Below, piece by piece: positions 1-11,207 of a DNA stretch of 64,000 nt. A program made the position numbers and the translations under genes. The notes below the pieces were generated by a model, which was given only the letters and a program-made list of their open reading frames with translations, made no database searches and had not been told where the DNA came from. Position 1 is the first letter of the stretch; each line of letters opens with the position of its first letter. The stretch is from Pogonophryne albipinna (taxonomy: Eukaryota; Chordata; Actinopteri; Perciformes; Artedidraconidae): positions 1-64,000 of the forward strand of contig JAPTMU010000032.1 in NCBI GenBank assembly GCA_028583405.1. The letters run 5' to 3'.

Positions 1-20
1 ACTCGCAGCCTTTTTCCATC

Positions 21-1577
21 GTGGATGACTGTGGCTTCAAGGAGCTTGTGGCCTTGCTTGATCCTAGATACACTCTTCCATCCAGACGGGTTCTAAAGGA
101 GATGGTGGTCAAGCGCTATGAGGAGGAGAAGACGAAGGCCAAGGCTGTCATGCAGAGGGTAGAGGCTGTGAGCCTGACTGCTGATATGTGGACCTCCATT
201 AATATGGACGCATATCAGTGACCTGCCATTATGTGGATGACTCTGCGAAGCTGGCCACAGTGCTTTTGGGAGTGCTGCCTTTCCCTGAAGCTCATACAGC
301 GGTTAACATCACTGCTGCAATGAGGTCTCTCATGGAGGAATGGGGCACTGAAGGCAAAGTGACCTCAATTGTGACGGATGCAGGAGCAAATATGGTTGCC
401 TCTGTCAGAAGTTTAAATCCAAGACATGCACTTTGCTTTGCTCATTCACTACATTTAGTGGTGAAGAAATCTCTGGATGCAACTCCTGGCCTACAAGACC
501 AAGGGCTAGAAAAGTAGTCACGTTCTTTAAAACCAGCACAACAGCAAAAGAGAAGCTCAGAGAAGTGCAGGAGCAGATGAATCGCCCTGTGCTGAAGCTT
601 ATTCAGGAAGTGGACACCCGCTGGAACAGCACCTACCTAATGCTACAACGCCTTTTCAAAGAGAGGCAGTCAGTGGGGGCAGCTCTTAAGACGCTGAAAA
701 CAGACGCGAGACCTCTGTCCTCTGAGGTCTATGACACAGCGGACGCATGCCTGCAATTGCTTGGCCCCTTTTTCCAGGCAACAGTGGAACTCTCCGAGGA
801 GAAGAGAGTCTCAGGGTCAAAGGTAATCCCAATGACAAAAATGTTAATGCTATACTTGTATGACAATTGAAAAAACAAGCCACGACACAGCAAAACTACT
901 GGGACAGAACTTTGTGTCAAACAAACAAGTTTGACACCACCGAGAGCCAAACTGCATTGACCCTTTTAACACTGCTGGATCCTAGATTCAAAACAAATGG
1001 ATTCTTCAATCATGTACAGTCATCGGCATCAGTTAAACGACTGACAGCGCTTTGCACACAATTGATGAGAAAAACACCACCTGACACACCTACAGAAGAA
1101 CAGCCCTCCACCTCAACCGGCACCAGCAAGTGTTGAAAATCCATCATCCACAGGTAATGTTATAAATAGTTAATTGATCAAATGCAGGACAAAATAAGTA
1201 CAAGTAAAAAAGGATACACATTGAAACCTTTCAGTACTGATGATTACAGTCATGTTTGTCTTTCAGGTCTTAACCTTTGGGAAACTCTGGACAGAGATGC
1301 TTCTGAAGCGAGGACGGCAAGGAATGCCACAGCGGATGCTACAGTGGAGGTGCAGCGGTACATGACTGATCCACCGCTGGAAAGATCGAAAGACCCACTG
1401 GCGTACTGGGTGGACCATCAAAATGTGTACCCTAATCTCTTAAAACTGGCGAAACCATTTTTATGCAAGCCAATATCATCTGTTCCATGTGAGCGGGTGT
1501 TTTCGAAATGCGGGGAAGTTGTGAGCAAGAAAAGAAACCGGCTAAATCCAAAAACTGTTAAAAAATTATGTACCTGA
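21..1577 (+). pseudogene. hAT transposase (ZBED1-like), broken
   Basis: Remnant of a hAT-superfamily transposase related to vertebrate ZBED1-like proteins, cut by the left window edge so the N-terminal BED finger is not visible. Pieces run 21-221, 218-517, 433-870, 867-1136 and 1182-1577 in changing frames. Visible family features are TADMWTS near 180, VTDAGANMV and CFAHSLHLVV near 370-450, and the C-terminal hAT dimerisation block with ISSVPCERVFSKCGEVVSKK near 1465-1530. A GT..AG intron-like stretch at 1154-1266 separates the last block from the rest, so the final piece really begins at 1267. Stops (for example after DAYQ at 219) and frame changes show it is not functional. The family assignment is firm; the exact subfamily is not. 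Confidence 0.85.
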
Positions 1578-1755
1578 ATACAAATCTTTGAGTGTTCCCA
1601 ATCCCACATTAACACCCGCTGCCAAAGTTACACAAGCACACCCAACCTATGCCATATTTTCCCAGCAGCCTCTCCTCAATAATACAATACACACATTCAT
1701 CCATCTTTATTTGTAAATGATATTAATGATACAGTTTATTTATATATATATATGT
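1578..1755. other. AT-rich spacer
   Basis: AT-rich sequence with a short (TA)n run near 1738-1752. No gene or recognisable repeat end was seen. It probably includes the decayed 3' non-coding part of the preceding hAT element. Confidence 0.4.
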
Positions 1756-1763
1756 ATGTAGGC

Positions 1764-3699
1764 CATGGGCGTAGGAAGCATCCTGAATGTGGGGGGGACA
1801 TTTTTAACGGGTGGGGGTCCTCCCCCACGAGAAGAAAAATAGATTTCCGGTATTCTGGATACTAAACCTTGAGTTTATGTTCTAAAACATAATATTTGCA
1901 TTGTGTATCATATGTTGACGCCGGGCTGTGTTTCAAAGCACTTGACTACACTCTCTGCCATTGTGTGTAAATAAATTACAATGATTTGAGGGTGCATTGT
2001 GGATTTACAGTTTGAAAGTGAGCATAGGTAGTATGGAGTCAGATCAGTCTCAATATTAATAAATGCACACAAGGATTCACAAATGTATTTCGGGATTTAT
2101 ATATAAATGACTCTCTCCACAAAAATATTTTTCAAAGCACACAAAAATATTTATTGTTGTATATAAATGTAAAAAAATCCACAGATAAAAAAAGTTTCAC
2201 AAATATAGGCATATTTCTGACATATAAATATTTCTTGTTTTAAGTAATGTAAAAGAAAACCACAATTAGTTATAATTTCCATAGTTTCCTGTTAAAAAAA
2301 TATGCATTTGTCATTTCCGTCAGGGAAGTCTAAAAAAAAAAAGCAGTTTAAATGCCCATTTTTTGTACATTTATATACAACAATAAATATTTGTGAGTGC
2401 ATTGAGAGATATTGTTGTGGGGAGTCATTTATATATAAATCGCAAAATACATTTGTGAATCCTTCTGTGAGCATTTATTAATATTGAGACTGATCTGACT
2501 CCATACAGATGTTAAGTTCACCTAGGAATGGTATCATTGACTTAAATGTTGCTCTTCTGTCTATATTGGTCACATGATGCCCCTTGACTGAAATGTTTCC
2601 TGTTCAATATCCCCACTGATTTCCTTAACATTCTGGGATGAGAGTCCACATCACAATTTACTCTAAACTGTCATTTCCCTTTCATCACTCACCTCAGCAA
2701 CGGACCTCTCTCCACTGTCCCTGTGTTCTGCCTCTGACTCACTCTCAAGCGCCTAGATGTCAAGAGAGGTGGTGAAGTGATCATTATTTATTGAGCAGTA
2801 TACTCTTTCACATTGAATCATAACAAGTCATACTGAATGTAAATACAACTGACTCTAAAGTAAGTCCCAGTCTGTGACATTGGACATTTTGAAGACTCAA
2901 AGTCCCAAGCAGTAGGTAGAATATTAGCTAGTCTATGTAATGTGCACAGAAAATAAACAGTTAACTGAATACTGGGATGGAAATGGCCTATAAGCACTCA
3001 GTAAAACATAAACACACAAAAAGCTTCTGAATGATAAGAAGTATAATTAAAACATAATGCACATTACCATTTTGAGAGAGTACCTTAAAGAACTCAGAAA
3101 ATAGTCTCTTATCGAACCGAGGCTCCAGTAAAACACACTGACTGCGTCTCTACATGGACATCATGGTGTTTACATGAGCACAGAGAGATGGGGTTATTCA
3201 TGTTCCCTGTTTACATGATAAATACTTGTAACCTGGCATTTCGATGCCTTTTCTCATCTAAACTATTCAGTATTTGTATCTCTCTATCATGACATAAAGA
3301 CGAAACTCCTCTCCAGAAGTGAGACGCCGCCGCCGCCATCACTGTTAACTGATTAACTGTTACCAGCTGATGACTTACTTTCCTCTTCTTTGAAAAAAAT
3401 GTTCTTATGTCCATGTTGTCTGGGGGAGAAAACATATCAAACCAAGAGATCGTCAGCTTTGATTTTCGCTGTATTAACAATGTCCTGAACATTTGGTGTG
3501 TTTGATTTGGGCATTCTCTCAATAAGCAAGTGGAATGGATTTGATAGTGAAGCTCTGACACAGCGCTCTACAGAGTGCGGCGAGTGGATAGACCGATTCA
3601 CGGACTTTCCGCATAGTAAAAGTGGGGGGGTCTAAACTAATCATTTGAAAAAGTGGGGGGGACTTGTCCCACCCTCATATAATGGCTGTGACGCCCATG
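1764..3699. mobile_element. hAT element with 8-bp target duplication
   Basis: A 1936-bp element begins CATGGGCGTAGG and ends with the inverted ACGCCCATG. It is flanked by identical 8-bp copies of ATGTAGGC at 1756-1763 and 3700-3707, the hAT target-site length. Runs of G next to both ends (near 1791 and 3625-3660) extend the imperfect inverted repeat. No intact transposase remains. A short minus-strand reading frame at about 3376-3414 starts MDIRTFFSKKRKV, which looks like the N-terminus of a ZMYM/TTF-type hAT transposase, so this is probably an internally deleted, non-autonomous copy. A second foldback element sits inside it at 2031-2506. Confidence 0.8.
2031..2506. mobile_element. Foldback MITE nested in the hAT
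   Basis: A 476-bp unit with arms of roughly 140-150 bp. It starts GTATGGAGTCAGATCAG and ends with the exact reverse complement CTGATCTGACTCCATAC. The arms (about 2031-2175 and 2360-2506) match closely throughout, and the AT-rich centre has no coding capacity. The target duplication is not obvious. It is classed as a miniature inverted-repeat element; the superfamily is unknown. Confidence 0.75.
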
Positions 3700-3707
3700 A
3701 TGTAGGC

Positions 3708-4437
3708 CATGGGTGCCCAACCAGTCGATCGCGATCGACCGGTCGATCGCGGGTAGATTCCCAGTCGATGGCGAGATGTGTCTAAAAATAGAACAACAAT
3801 ATTCTGTTTTATCGTTAATGTCCTATAACATAATCTTCCCGTGCCAGAATAATGCACTTGAACGTACCAAAGCTTTGTGATTGGCCGGCGTGACCCCATG
3901 TGTGGGGGCGTGGCTGGCGGGCAGTGGGCAGTAGTTCGCTGACGTTGTCCGTGTCAACAGGAGTGACAGTCCGCACACACACAAGACTGCAATTATGGCA
4001 GAAGCAAAAAAGCCCAAAATATATAATTTCCACTCCGAGTGGGAGGATGATTATTTTTGTATCTATTCCAATTCAAAGTCCATCTGTCTCATCTGCAATG
4101 CGAGCGTGGCTTTATCGAAGAAGGGTAATTTAGGAGCGGCATTTCAAAACAGTGCACAAACGCTACGAGACGGAATTCCCTCCTAATTCTGCCCTACGCC
4201 CCCAAAAGGGGAGGGGCCTGAAAGGACAGCTAAATGCACAGCAGTCCATTTTCACCAGGCCCAACAACAAGAGCAAGGCTGCTACCAGAGCATCTTATCG
4301 TGTCAGTCACGTTCTTGCGAAACACATGAAGTCTTTCAAAGACGGGCGAAGTTGTGAAAGAAGCATTCCTGGAGGCTGCCGATGCGCTTTTTGGGGACAG
4401 TAAAAATAAAAAGAAGCATTTCAACAGGTTTTTCCCT
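3708..4437 (+). pseudogene. hAT transposase N-terminal remnant (SCAND3/GTF2IRD2-like)
   Basis: The segment starts CATGGGTGCCCAACCAG directly after the target duplication of the preceding hAT and has a palindromic GATCGCGATCGACC end typical of this hAT group. Coding begins MAEAKKPKIYNFH at 3995, with a Cys-containing zinc-finger-like part (SICLICNASVALSKKGN). It continues in a second frame with HKRYETEFPPNSAL and SKAATRASYRVSHVLAKHMK, then in a third frame as EVVKEAFLEAADALFGD at about 4345-4400. These blocks match transposase-derived proteins of the SCAND3/GTF2IRD2/EPM2AIP1 group. At least two frameshifts are present and the catalytic and dimerisation parts are missing. Confidence 0.75.
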
Positions 4438-4622
4438 GGGGAGCATGCCCCCAGACCCTCCTAGAGGACGTTAGGTCCACACCCACCTAAAACATGTTCA
4501 CATGGATAGGATACTAAATAGATTTGCACACTTTTATATGGTGGCCTATGTCCATATGTTTCTGTTTTGGTGGTCGTGCCACAACCGTGCATGTCTGCAC
4601 AAGTCATAGGTGCGCTATAAAA
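4438..4622. other. Decayed repeat end between two hAT elements
   Basis: Contains a GGGGAGCATGCCCCCAGACC-type palindromic motif at 4440-4460 that looks like hAT non-coding sequence, followed by unassigned sequence. No gene is visible. Confidence 0.4.
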
Positions 4623-6266
4623 TAGCACTACACCCAATACTCGAGTTGAGGGGGGATGGCATCCCCCCTGAAATAAAAACGGTCAAAATCATCCCCCTTC
4701 TAAAACTGCCATTCCCCCTTTCCATCCCTTATGTAATTTTATCAATGAACGTGGCACTGGTATTACTGCTATTTCAACATTAATTTAGCGCATTTTGAGT
4801 AAAATACTGTGGGCGAGGGAGCACGCACACATGCAATGACATTTTTACCAAGTCACTGACGCTATACTATGCGAGTGCACTAGAGGGCGCCAGAGCGCCG
4901 TGATGCACCTGTTTGATCGATGCCAGAAGCGCAGGTAACGGTCATCACAATGGCCAAGCGACCAGGAGGACAACGCGATCTGAGGGACTTCATATTTAAA
5001 AATACTAAAAAATAACATTTCAGGTCAGTCAAGAGTCAGTAATCTTAGTCATTACTCACTACTTTAGTCACCAAAGCTGGAATCTATGGACATAAGCAGC
5101 AATAACAACTTAGTTTGGAGTTATACGTTTTTTTCTCGTGTTAGCTAGCTGGTAAGACTCAAAACTGTTGATGAAATGATACCACCAGCACCAGAAGAGC
5201 TGAAACCCCTCCTTCAAGCAGTGAACACTCTGGTCATCTCCACAGCTGAGTGTGAACGTGGGTTTAGTCAGATGAACATTTTAACCACAACTAGAAACTC
5301 CCTAGAGGTAAAAAGCATGTCAGCCTTGCTTTTCATCAAGTGTGTTGGCCCTCCACTGAACAAGTTCAGACCAGATGTATATGTCAAGACTTGGCTTCAA
5401 AGCCATTGCTTAGCTAACAATCCGAAAGCAAGAGCCAGAAAAATTGAGACCAAAAAGCATGATTATGAAAATCTTTGGAAACTTCTATGAGATGGGGGAG
5501 AGTGGATTATAGGCAGCCATTGACAACATTGGTCCTATTTTGTATTATCTGTATAATCTTTTAATATATTTTCATATTTTGTAAACAATTTCAATTTGCA
5601 CTTAATGCCCTGTTAAAAAAAGTAACATTGGGAATGTTAACATAACATATTTGTATTTGAAATGCAATAAAATTATGACGGATCAATATTTTTCAAAAAA
5701 AATTCCTCACATTTTTCATGAAGAATTTACATAATGATTTAATTAATTACGATACAAATGTAACCCTTTAGATACCAGTTTTGATCGTATACCAGTAACT
5801 GCTTTTTAAAAAAAATACACTATAATTCAATATTCTAAAAACTATTTTGACTTTATTATTAGTATAATCAGTTGATCCATCTGAATAATAAATGAGGGAC
5901 TGTTAACCTACAAGATTTGTACCATATACTTCCATTATAACCACATTTTTGTATCCCCTCCCCCCCTTTCAATTAAAGTGAAAAAAAGATTTTGCACTAA
6001 TTGTCCTCTGCATTTGACCCTAAATGTTAGTGGTGCCATGGCAGCCAAGGGACCGACTCTAATTCTGAGGTGCCTTGGTCAAGAGCAATGAAAGGAGTAT
6101 CTGAACATCCATAACATGCATGTTGTTTTAGGAGTATACTAATTATCTTTATGCTGGTTGGTCTCCCACCCTCGGCGGGTTATCAGCACAAATGATGTCC
6201 CCATATGATAAAATCCACCATCCCCCCTGATTTTTTTTTACAACTTGAGTACTGACTACACCCCTG
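4623..6266 (+). mobile_element. hAT element, KIAA1586-type
   Basis: The right end, read inward on the minus strand, begins CAGGGGTGTAGTCAGTACTC. The left end at 4623-4649 shares the inner part (CAATACTCGAGTTG) but is eroded outside it. Both ends continue into GGGGGGATGG-like runs. The only clear coding remnant is the C-terminal hAT dimerisation segment at 5176-5490. No matching 8-bp target duplication was found, fitting an old, eroded copy. 5491-6266 is AT-rich 3' non-coding sequence. Confidence 0.6.
5176..5490 (+). pseudogene. hAT transposase C-terminal fragment (KIAA1586-like)
   Basis: A 104-codon open frame carrying the hAT C-terminal dimerisation motif: LVISTAECERGFSQMN, then TRNSLEVKSMSALLFIK. 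This combination resembles the transposase-derived protein KIAA1586 and related ZMYM/ZBED-type hAT proteins. It lacks the N-terminal zinc finger and the catalytic core, which are absent from the preceding 500 bp. It ends in a normal stop before AT-rich sequence. It is a remnant rather than a gene. Confidence 0.75.
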
Positions 6267-6860
6267 CAATGTGTGTGAAAGACAATAGACTTTACAGCAT
6301 GTTTTTTTAAATTGAAGTTGCGTTGGTGTTTGTGTGTTGGTTGTTGACGGCAGTGTGTGCCCCCCCTTGGTAAATGATTGCCCCCCCCATTTGATTTGTT
6401 CTAGAGCCGACCCTGGTACCACATTTGTGAGGAAAATGCATTTGTGGGATGCGCACATGAAAAATGTGACAAATCTCCTCTGATGAGTTTTTTTTTCTCA
6501 AACTCTTAGTTTTGCTTGATTCTGAGAATGTTTTTGCTTGATCTTAATGGCACACACCTGATTCCATACTTCAGTCCTACAAGAGAACTGAAACAAATAA
6601 ATAACGGGGGAATAATATCCAAATCAGCAGAACACAAGGACACACAGACGAAGGGTCTTATTACAATACAAAGAGTAGACTAAGCTAAATATCTTTCTCT
6701 AGTACAGATACAGATCATGGTTGTATAATGTACAGATAGGCTACAGCAGCGCTATATCGAGAGATATACACGGCTCTGGGCTACAGTAGCTCGGGACTGT
6801 GGACTTGGATAACTGGACAGTACCGTTAGAGGGCAGCAGAGCAACATTACTGTGTCCTAT
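6267..6860. other. Intergenic, no gene seen
   Basis: Holds C-rich and G-rich scraps (6359-6395) resembling eroded transposon ends, and then the sequence leading to the mtfmt promoter. No reading frame was recognised on either strand. Confidence 0.4.
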
Positions 6861-6879
6861 CTGCCGAATCCACAGAAGA

Positions 6880-7022
6880 AGAAGACGCAGGCGGAAGTGT
6901 AGTGGAAAACATGGCGGCGTCCTATACACACATTTAGGACAAACTAACAACAGTGACAGAAACGTAGCCAAAGCCCGCCCTGACCCTGGAGACATGTCGC
7001 AGTGAGCGGAGCCGCTGTCAGG
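6880..7022 (+). promoter_or_regulatory. mtfmt promoter / 5' leader with two uORFs
   Basis: A TATA-less type start region. An ETS-like GCGGAAGTG lies at 6891-6899 and a YY1-like AACATGGCGGC at 6908-6918, both common at housekeeping and mitochondrial-protein promoters. Two short upstream frames precede the mtfmt ATG: 6911-6937 (8 codons, starting in the YY1-like motif) and 6994-7005 (MSQ then stop). Transcription start is not visible; whether both uORFs are transcribed is inference. Confidence 0.45.
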
Positions 7023-10000
7023 ATGTGGCTGCTGGGCAGGACCGCGGCGCTGCGCTGCCTGTGGGCCGGGGGGAGACCCGCGGCCCGCAGGCTCTCCTCC
7101 TCCGGACCCCCCTGGAGGCTGCTGTTCTTCGGCTCAGACCACTTCGCTGTGGAGTCTCTGAAAGTGCTCACATCCAACAGGTGAGTCCTGTATGAAGGTA
7201 GATATGGTGCAAAATGCGAGACCGTGTAAAACCTGATGTGAGCACTTGCAGAAAAAAAAAAAAAAGTGTTGTAGCTTGTAGGAAAAAAAAGAATTTAGTG
7301 ATGAAATGTTCACAACCTCCATGTAATGCGTAGGAGCTCCAGTGGGGGGGTGGTGGAGACCCTTGAGGTGGTGGCTCTGCCGGGGGACGTCCCGGTGAAG
7401 AGGTTCGCTCTACAGAACCAGCTCCCAGTCCACAGCTGGCCCCCCCACCCTGTGGATGGACAGTTTGATGTGGGGGTGGTGGTGTCCTTCGGCTGTTTGC
7501 TCCCCGAGAAGCTCATCAACAAGTTCCCACAGTGAGCTGCTTTCATATGTGATGTAGCTAAACCTGAAGAGTGCCCCCCGCTGGAGGCCCAGCCTGAATT
7601 AAAGCCTTCAGTTTGGTATCTCTGGCCTCTGAACATTGTCCTGCACGAGAGAAGCCTAGGAGATGGTATACCTAAGTATGATGGCTATAGATATTCTGAT
7701 TCTAAAGTAACAGAGATCTCAGTGTGGACACGTCTTTAAAAATAGATTTAACTTTACATTTGGGCCATTATTATTATAAATGATGGCCAAGACAAAATTT
7801 GCTATAGATAATAATACTTTTATTATTTACTCATATCATAGCCTTCATCTGAACAATACAATTATTGCATTTTGTAAGAATACTTTTAAATAATGTTTCA
7901 ATTTGTATGATCATTTCAAAACTATAAGAAGTTATGAGTAACAGATTTTTTTAAATAAGAAAAAAAAAAGAATTACCCTAGTATCAATAACATTAACAAA
8001 ATAAAAGACGGCATAATGACTTTGGGATAAATGAGTCCCAGGTTAGTCCCTCTTTAAGCTGATGTTATCTAAAGGCATTACAAAATAATGTTTTATTTAT
8101 TAATATTCCAGCTGTGTGGTGTGTACCTGTTTATAAAGTGTGTGTGTGCTCTGCAGTGGGATTCTGAATGTTCACCCCAGCCTGCTGCCTAGGTGGAGGG
8201 GCCCGGCCCCCATCTTCCACACCATCATGCATGGTGATGCTGTGACGGGGGTCTCCATCATCCAGATCCGCCCTCACAGGTAACCTGAGGGAAAGCTCCT
8301 GATTCTACATTCCACCATCAGACCATCTGCCATCACACAGAGATTAAGAATGTCCCCCCCCCCCCCCAGGTTTGATGTGGGCCCCCTCCTCCAGCAGGAG
8401 CTCCATCAGGTCCCTGAAGGCTGCACTGCAGAACAGCTGGAAGCGGCCCTCTCCTCTAAAGGAGCACACCTGGTGGGTGTGTTGAACATGTCAGGTGTCT
8501 GTCTGCTCCCAGCAAGCTGACTGTGTGTTTGTTTTGCAGCTGCTTGATACCCTGAGGACTCTGTCTGAGAGAATAGCTCATAAAAGAGAGCAAAGCCAGA
8601 GCGGGGGAACATTTGGTACGTAGCTCTGAACTACACCGATACAGTCATGCTACATAAAACTTCTTCGTACTTACACATTCATTTCCAAATATAGCCCCCA
8701 AAATCAATGCCTCCATGAGCTGGGTGGAGTGGGAGGAGCAGACCTGTGATCAGATCAGCTGTCTGCATTGCGCCATCGGCTCCCGGGTAATGAACCATGG
8801 AGACATGTAGGCTTTGAGGAATGAAGCACGCTGCATGTCTCTGATGATGCTTCTCTTCCAATCAGATTCCTCTGAGGACCACGTGGATGGGCAGGACCAT
8901 AACACTGCTGGATTTTGTAGGAAGATGTCACATTTCATTATTAGGTAAGTTTGGTTAATCCTATTGGAACATTTTGTGTTTTTGGATAGTTTCCTGAATG
9001 ATGCCAGTGTGTCTTTTCTCTTCTACTGTACAAGGTAAACACATGTGCTACTTCTGCCTATGAAGAATTACAAATAAAAACGCTGTTGATGTGAAAAGTT
9101 GAATACAAAAGTGACTACTCAACATTGTACAGCTCCTCAACTTTAACTGTGCTGAAAGTGAGCTTGATTTAATAATTATTCATGTGTGATAAATATAAAT
9201 GGATCATTCAATCCTCTCATTGTTCTATTAGCTGCAATACAGCAGCAGTGTCAAACAACTTTAGCCAATCAGTAGTGAGCATTTAAATGAAGTAAAGTGT
9301 ATTTGATATACAGATCAAATGTATACCGATGAATAATATGGTGAACATTAATGTCTGCTACCTGTGATTTTATATAAGGCTTCTTTTCAGACCTCCCATA
9401 GCAAGCAACGCAATGCACCCAGAATGTTTTAGTGTAGTGCTTTGTTAATGCACAACATGAGTTGAACCAGTCTGCGAGTGTAGCCTAATATATTTTCTGA
9501 GATTGTGTTCTCTCTCCTCTGGAAAGTGTGTTGTTCGTGTGTCATCGATCCCTCTGTTTGCAGATGAGAGGAGCAGAGCGGCCCCCGGCTCAGTGAGCTA
9601 CCAGAAGGAGTCCAACACTCTGGCTGTGAGCTGTAAGGTGTGTTTCACTCCCACACCTGGTCCTCTTTACTGCCCCCCCCCCCCATGCACAGTTGTATTG
9701 CTATATTTCTATTTGTGTTTTGACATAATGTCCAAATGTCCCTCAAATAATGTCTGTAAAGCCTTTTCGTAAATTGGTGTGTAGTGTGCAGCATGGTCAC
9801 GTACCATTTGAAAGAAAGGTGAAGCTTCAGTGTGTGTAATCTGTGACTGAGCCCTGCTGAGCAGCTGACTGCAGACTCCCTCTGTCCTGCTTAAGGACTG
9901 CATCAACAAGTCCTACAATACAAAGACCTACACTTAATACAATATACACAGAACAAACAAAGCAGCAGTAGTCCCAATCTTGTGCGCTAACCACATGTGA

Positions 10001-11207
10001 GTTCTTATTGAGCTATATTTCTTACCCATAGTGCTCTTTGGGCTCAGTCCCTCACAAACTAACCAGGATCCTCTTAAAAAATAAACATCATTTATTATAT
10101 ATTTATTTCAATAAGTTCACAAATGTTTTTTTCTTTATGTTTTTCCATCACAGCATGGACTCTTGGCAAATGAAACAGACACACCCTACTAGTGTCTCTA
10201 GTGTCTGGGATCTGCTGCGTTCACTGGCCCTTTCTCCATGTCGAGTAGAGCTGCTGCAGAGCCACTATTTCAGTATACTACGTCATCGAGTGGCTCCGAA
10301 GGACTGTTTGAATGCATGTTAAATGCCCAGCATTTGGCGCCACTCGACTCGTAGTATACTTGAAATAGTGGCTCTGCAGCAGGTATACTCGACATTGAGA
10401 AACGGCCAGAGTCCTCTGTTTGCTTTCTTGTTACTGCTGCCATGGCAATCGTGACACCTAGTGGTTACAACAGGAACTGTTTTAACATAAGGCCGTCCCT
10501 GGCTGCAGTCACTCTATTCAATTTTAGTTTGCAGCACTTATTATGTAATTCCCGAGTTTCAAGGACTGAAACACAATCACAAAGTGACACATCTTTTATT
10601 CCAGTGATGTACTGAATGCTCTGGGCCGTGATTCAGAAAGCAGGATTAGTTCAAACTGTTATAGGAGGAAACTGGGTGTTCAGCATTTCAGAGAAAACGA
10701 AATGTGTTATCAAGAAGTAGCTGAAAAAAGCCACTGGACGCTGGAGGTCCAAATACATGATACACTTAATGAGGTAGCTGTCAGGTGACGGTAGTAATAG
10801 TAAAGTATATATTGTGTTGTTGTACAACATTGTTGTCACAAACACTGGATCAGATTGTGAGCTCGCAGTAATGTATTTATAATGATAACAAATTCACATC
10901 TTTTTCATCTTCAGTTGCTGGCACCTGTGTTTTTCCCCTTTTCGTATTAAAGCTGAACAAATGTATGTCAAATATAATGAAAGTCCTATTTACTCTTTGT
11001 GTTAATGTGTGCTCCCTGCTCCAGGACGGCTGGGTGGGCTTCAGGTCTGTGGTCCTGAAGAAGAGGCTGACAGCAGGGGACTTCTATAACGGCTACCTGC
11101 ACCAGACCCTGCACAGGAAGTCAGCCTGTGACATCACCAGAGCACAGTTCATCACCAGGAAACATGGAGGAGACGCAAAGGACATGAGAGAGAACTCTAC
11201 GTCATGA
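7023..11207 (+). CDS. mtfmt: Mitochondrial methionyl-tRNA formyltransferase
   Basis: Encodes the enzyme that formylates Met-tRNA(Met) with 10-formyl-THF in the mitochondrial matrix so that mitochondrial translation can initiate. Nine coding exons: 7023-7180, 7334-7531, 8157-8279, 8370-8472, 8540-8615, 8695-8786, 8866-8944, 9564-9637, 11025-11207. They join in frame to 361 codons plus stop, a little shorter than human MTFMT. The N-terminus is Arg-rich and acidic-poor ([19 protein letters not shown]), as in a mitochondrial presequence. The fold starts at [16 protein letters not shown]. The formyltransferase signature [15 protein letters not shown] is in exon 3, with the catalytic set likely N123, H125 and D162 (RFDVGP). 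The C-terminal tRNA-binding domain includes [13 protein letters not shown] and DFYNGYLH. The ATG at 7023 is chosen because it opens the presequence. AATAAA at 11340-11345 is the likely poly(A) signal. The exon 4 acceptor follows a run of about 14 Cs. Confidence 0.95.
7190..7325 (+). mobile_element. Short MITE in mtfmt intron 1
   Basis: Begins TGTATGAAGGTAGATATGG about 10 bp after the exon 1 splice donor and ends near AATGTTCACAACC. It is an internally shortened copy of the element whose arms are at 14345-14695 and 19205-19590: the same GATATGGTGCAAAATGC, GTAAAACCTGATGTGAGCA, GTTGTAGCTTG and TTAGTGATGAAATGTTCAC blocks occur in order. It fills nearly all of the 153-bp intron. Confidence 0.75.
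10222..10411. mobile_element. Hairpin (foldback) element in mtfmt intron 8
   Basis: Two arms of about 69 bp, 10222-10290 and 10343-10411, are near-perfect reverse complements. Shared blocks include CTGCTGCAGAGCCACTATTT and GTATACTACG, with outer ends CTGGCC(C/G)TTTCTC. The loop is about 52 bp. No coding sequence. It is typical of a MITE; the superfamily was not assigned. Confidence 0.7.

Noticed and set aside
3701..3780. Palindromic GATCGCGATCGACC as a regulatory operator
   Set aside because: It is the terminal region of a hAT element of known type.
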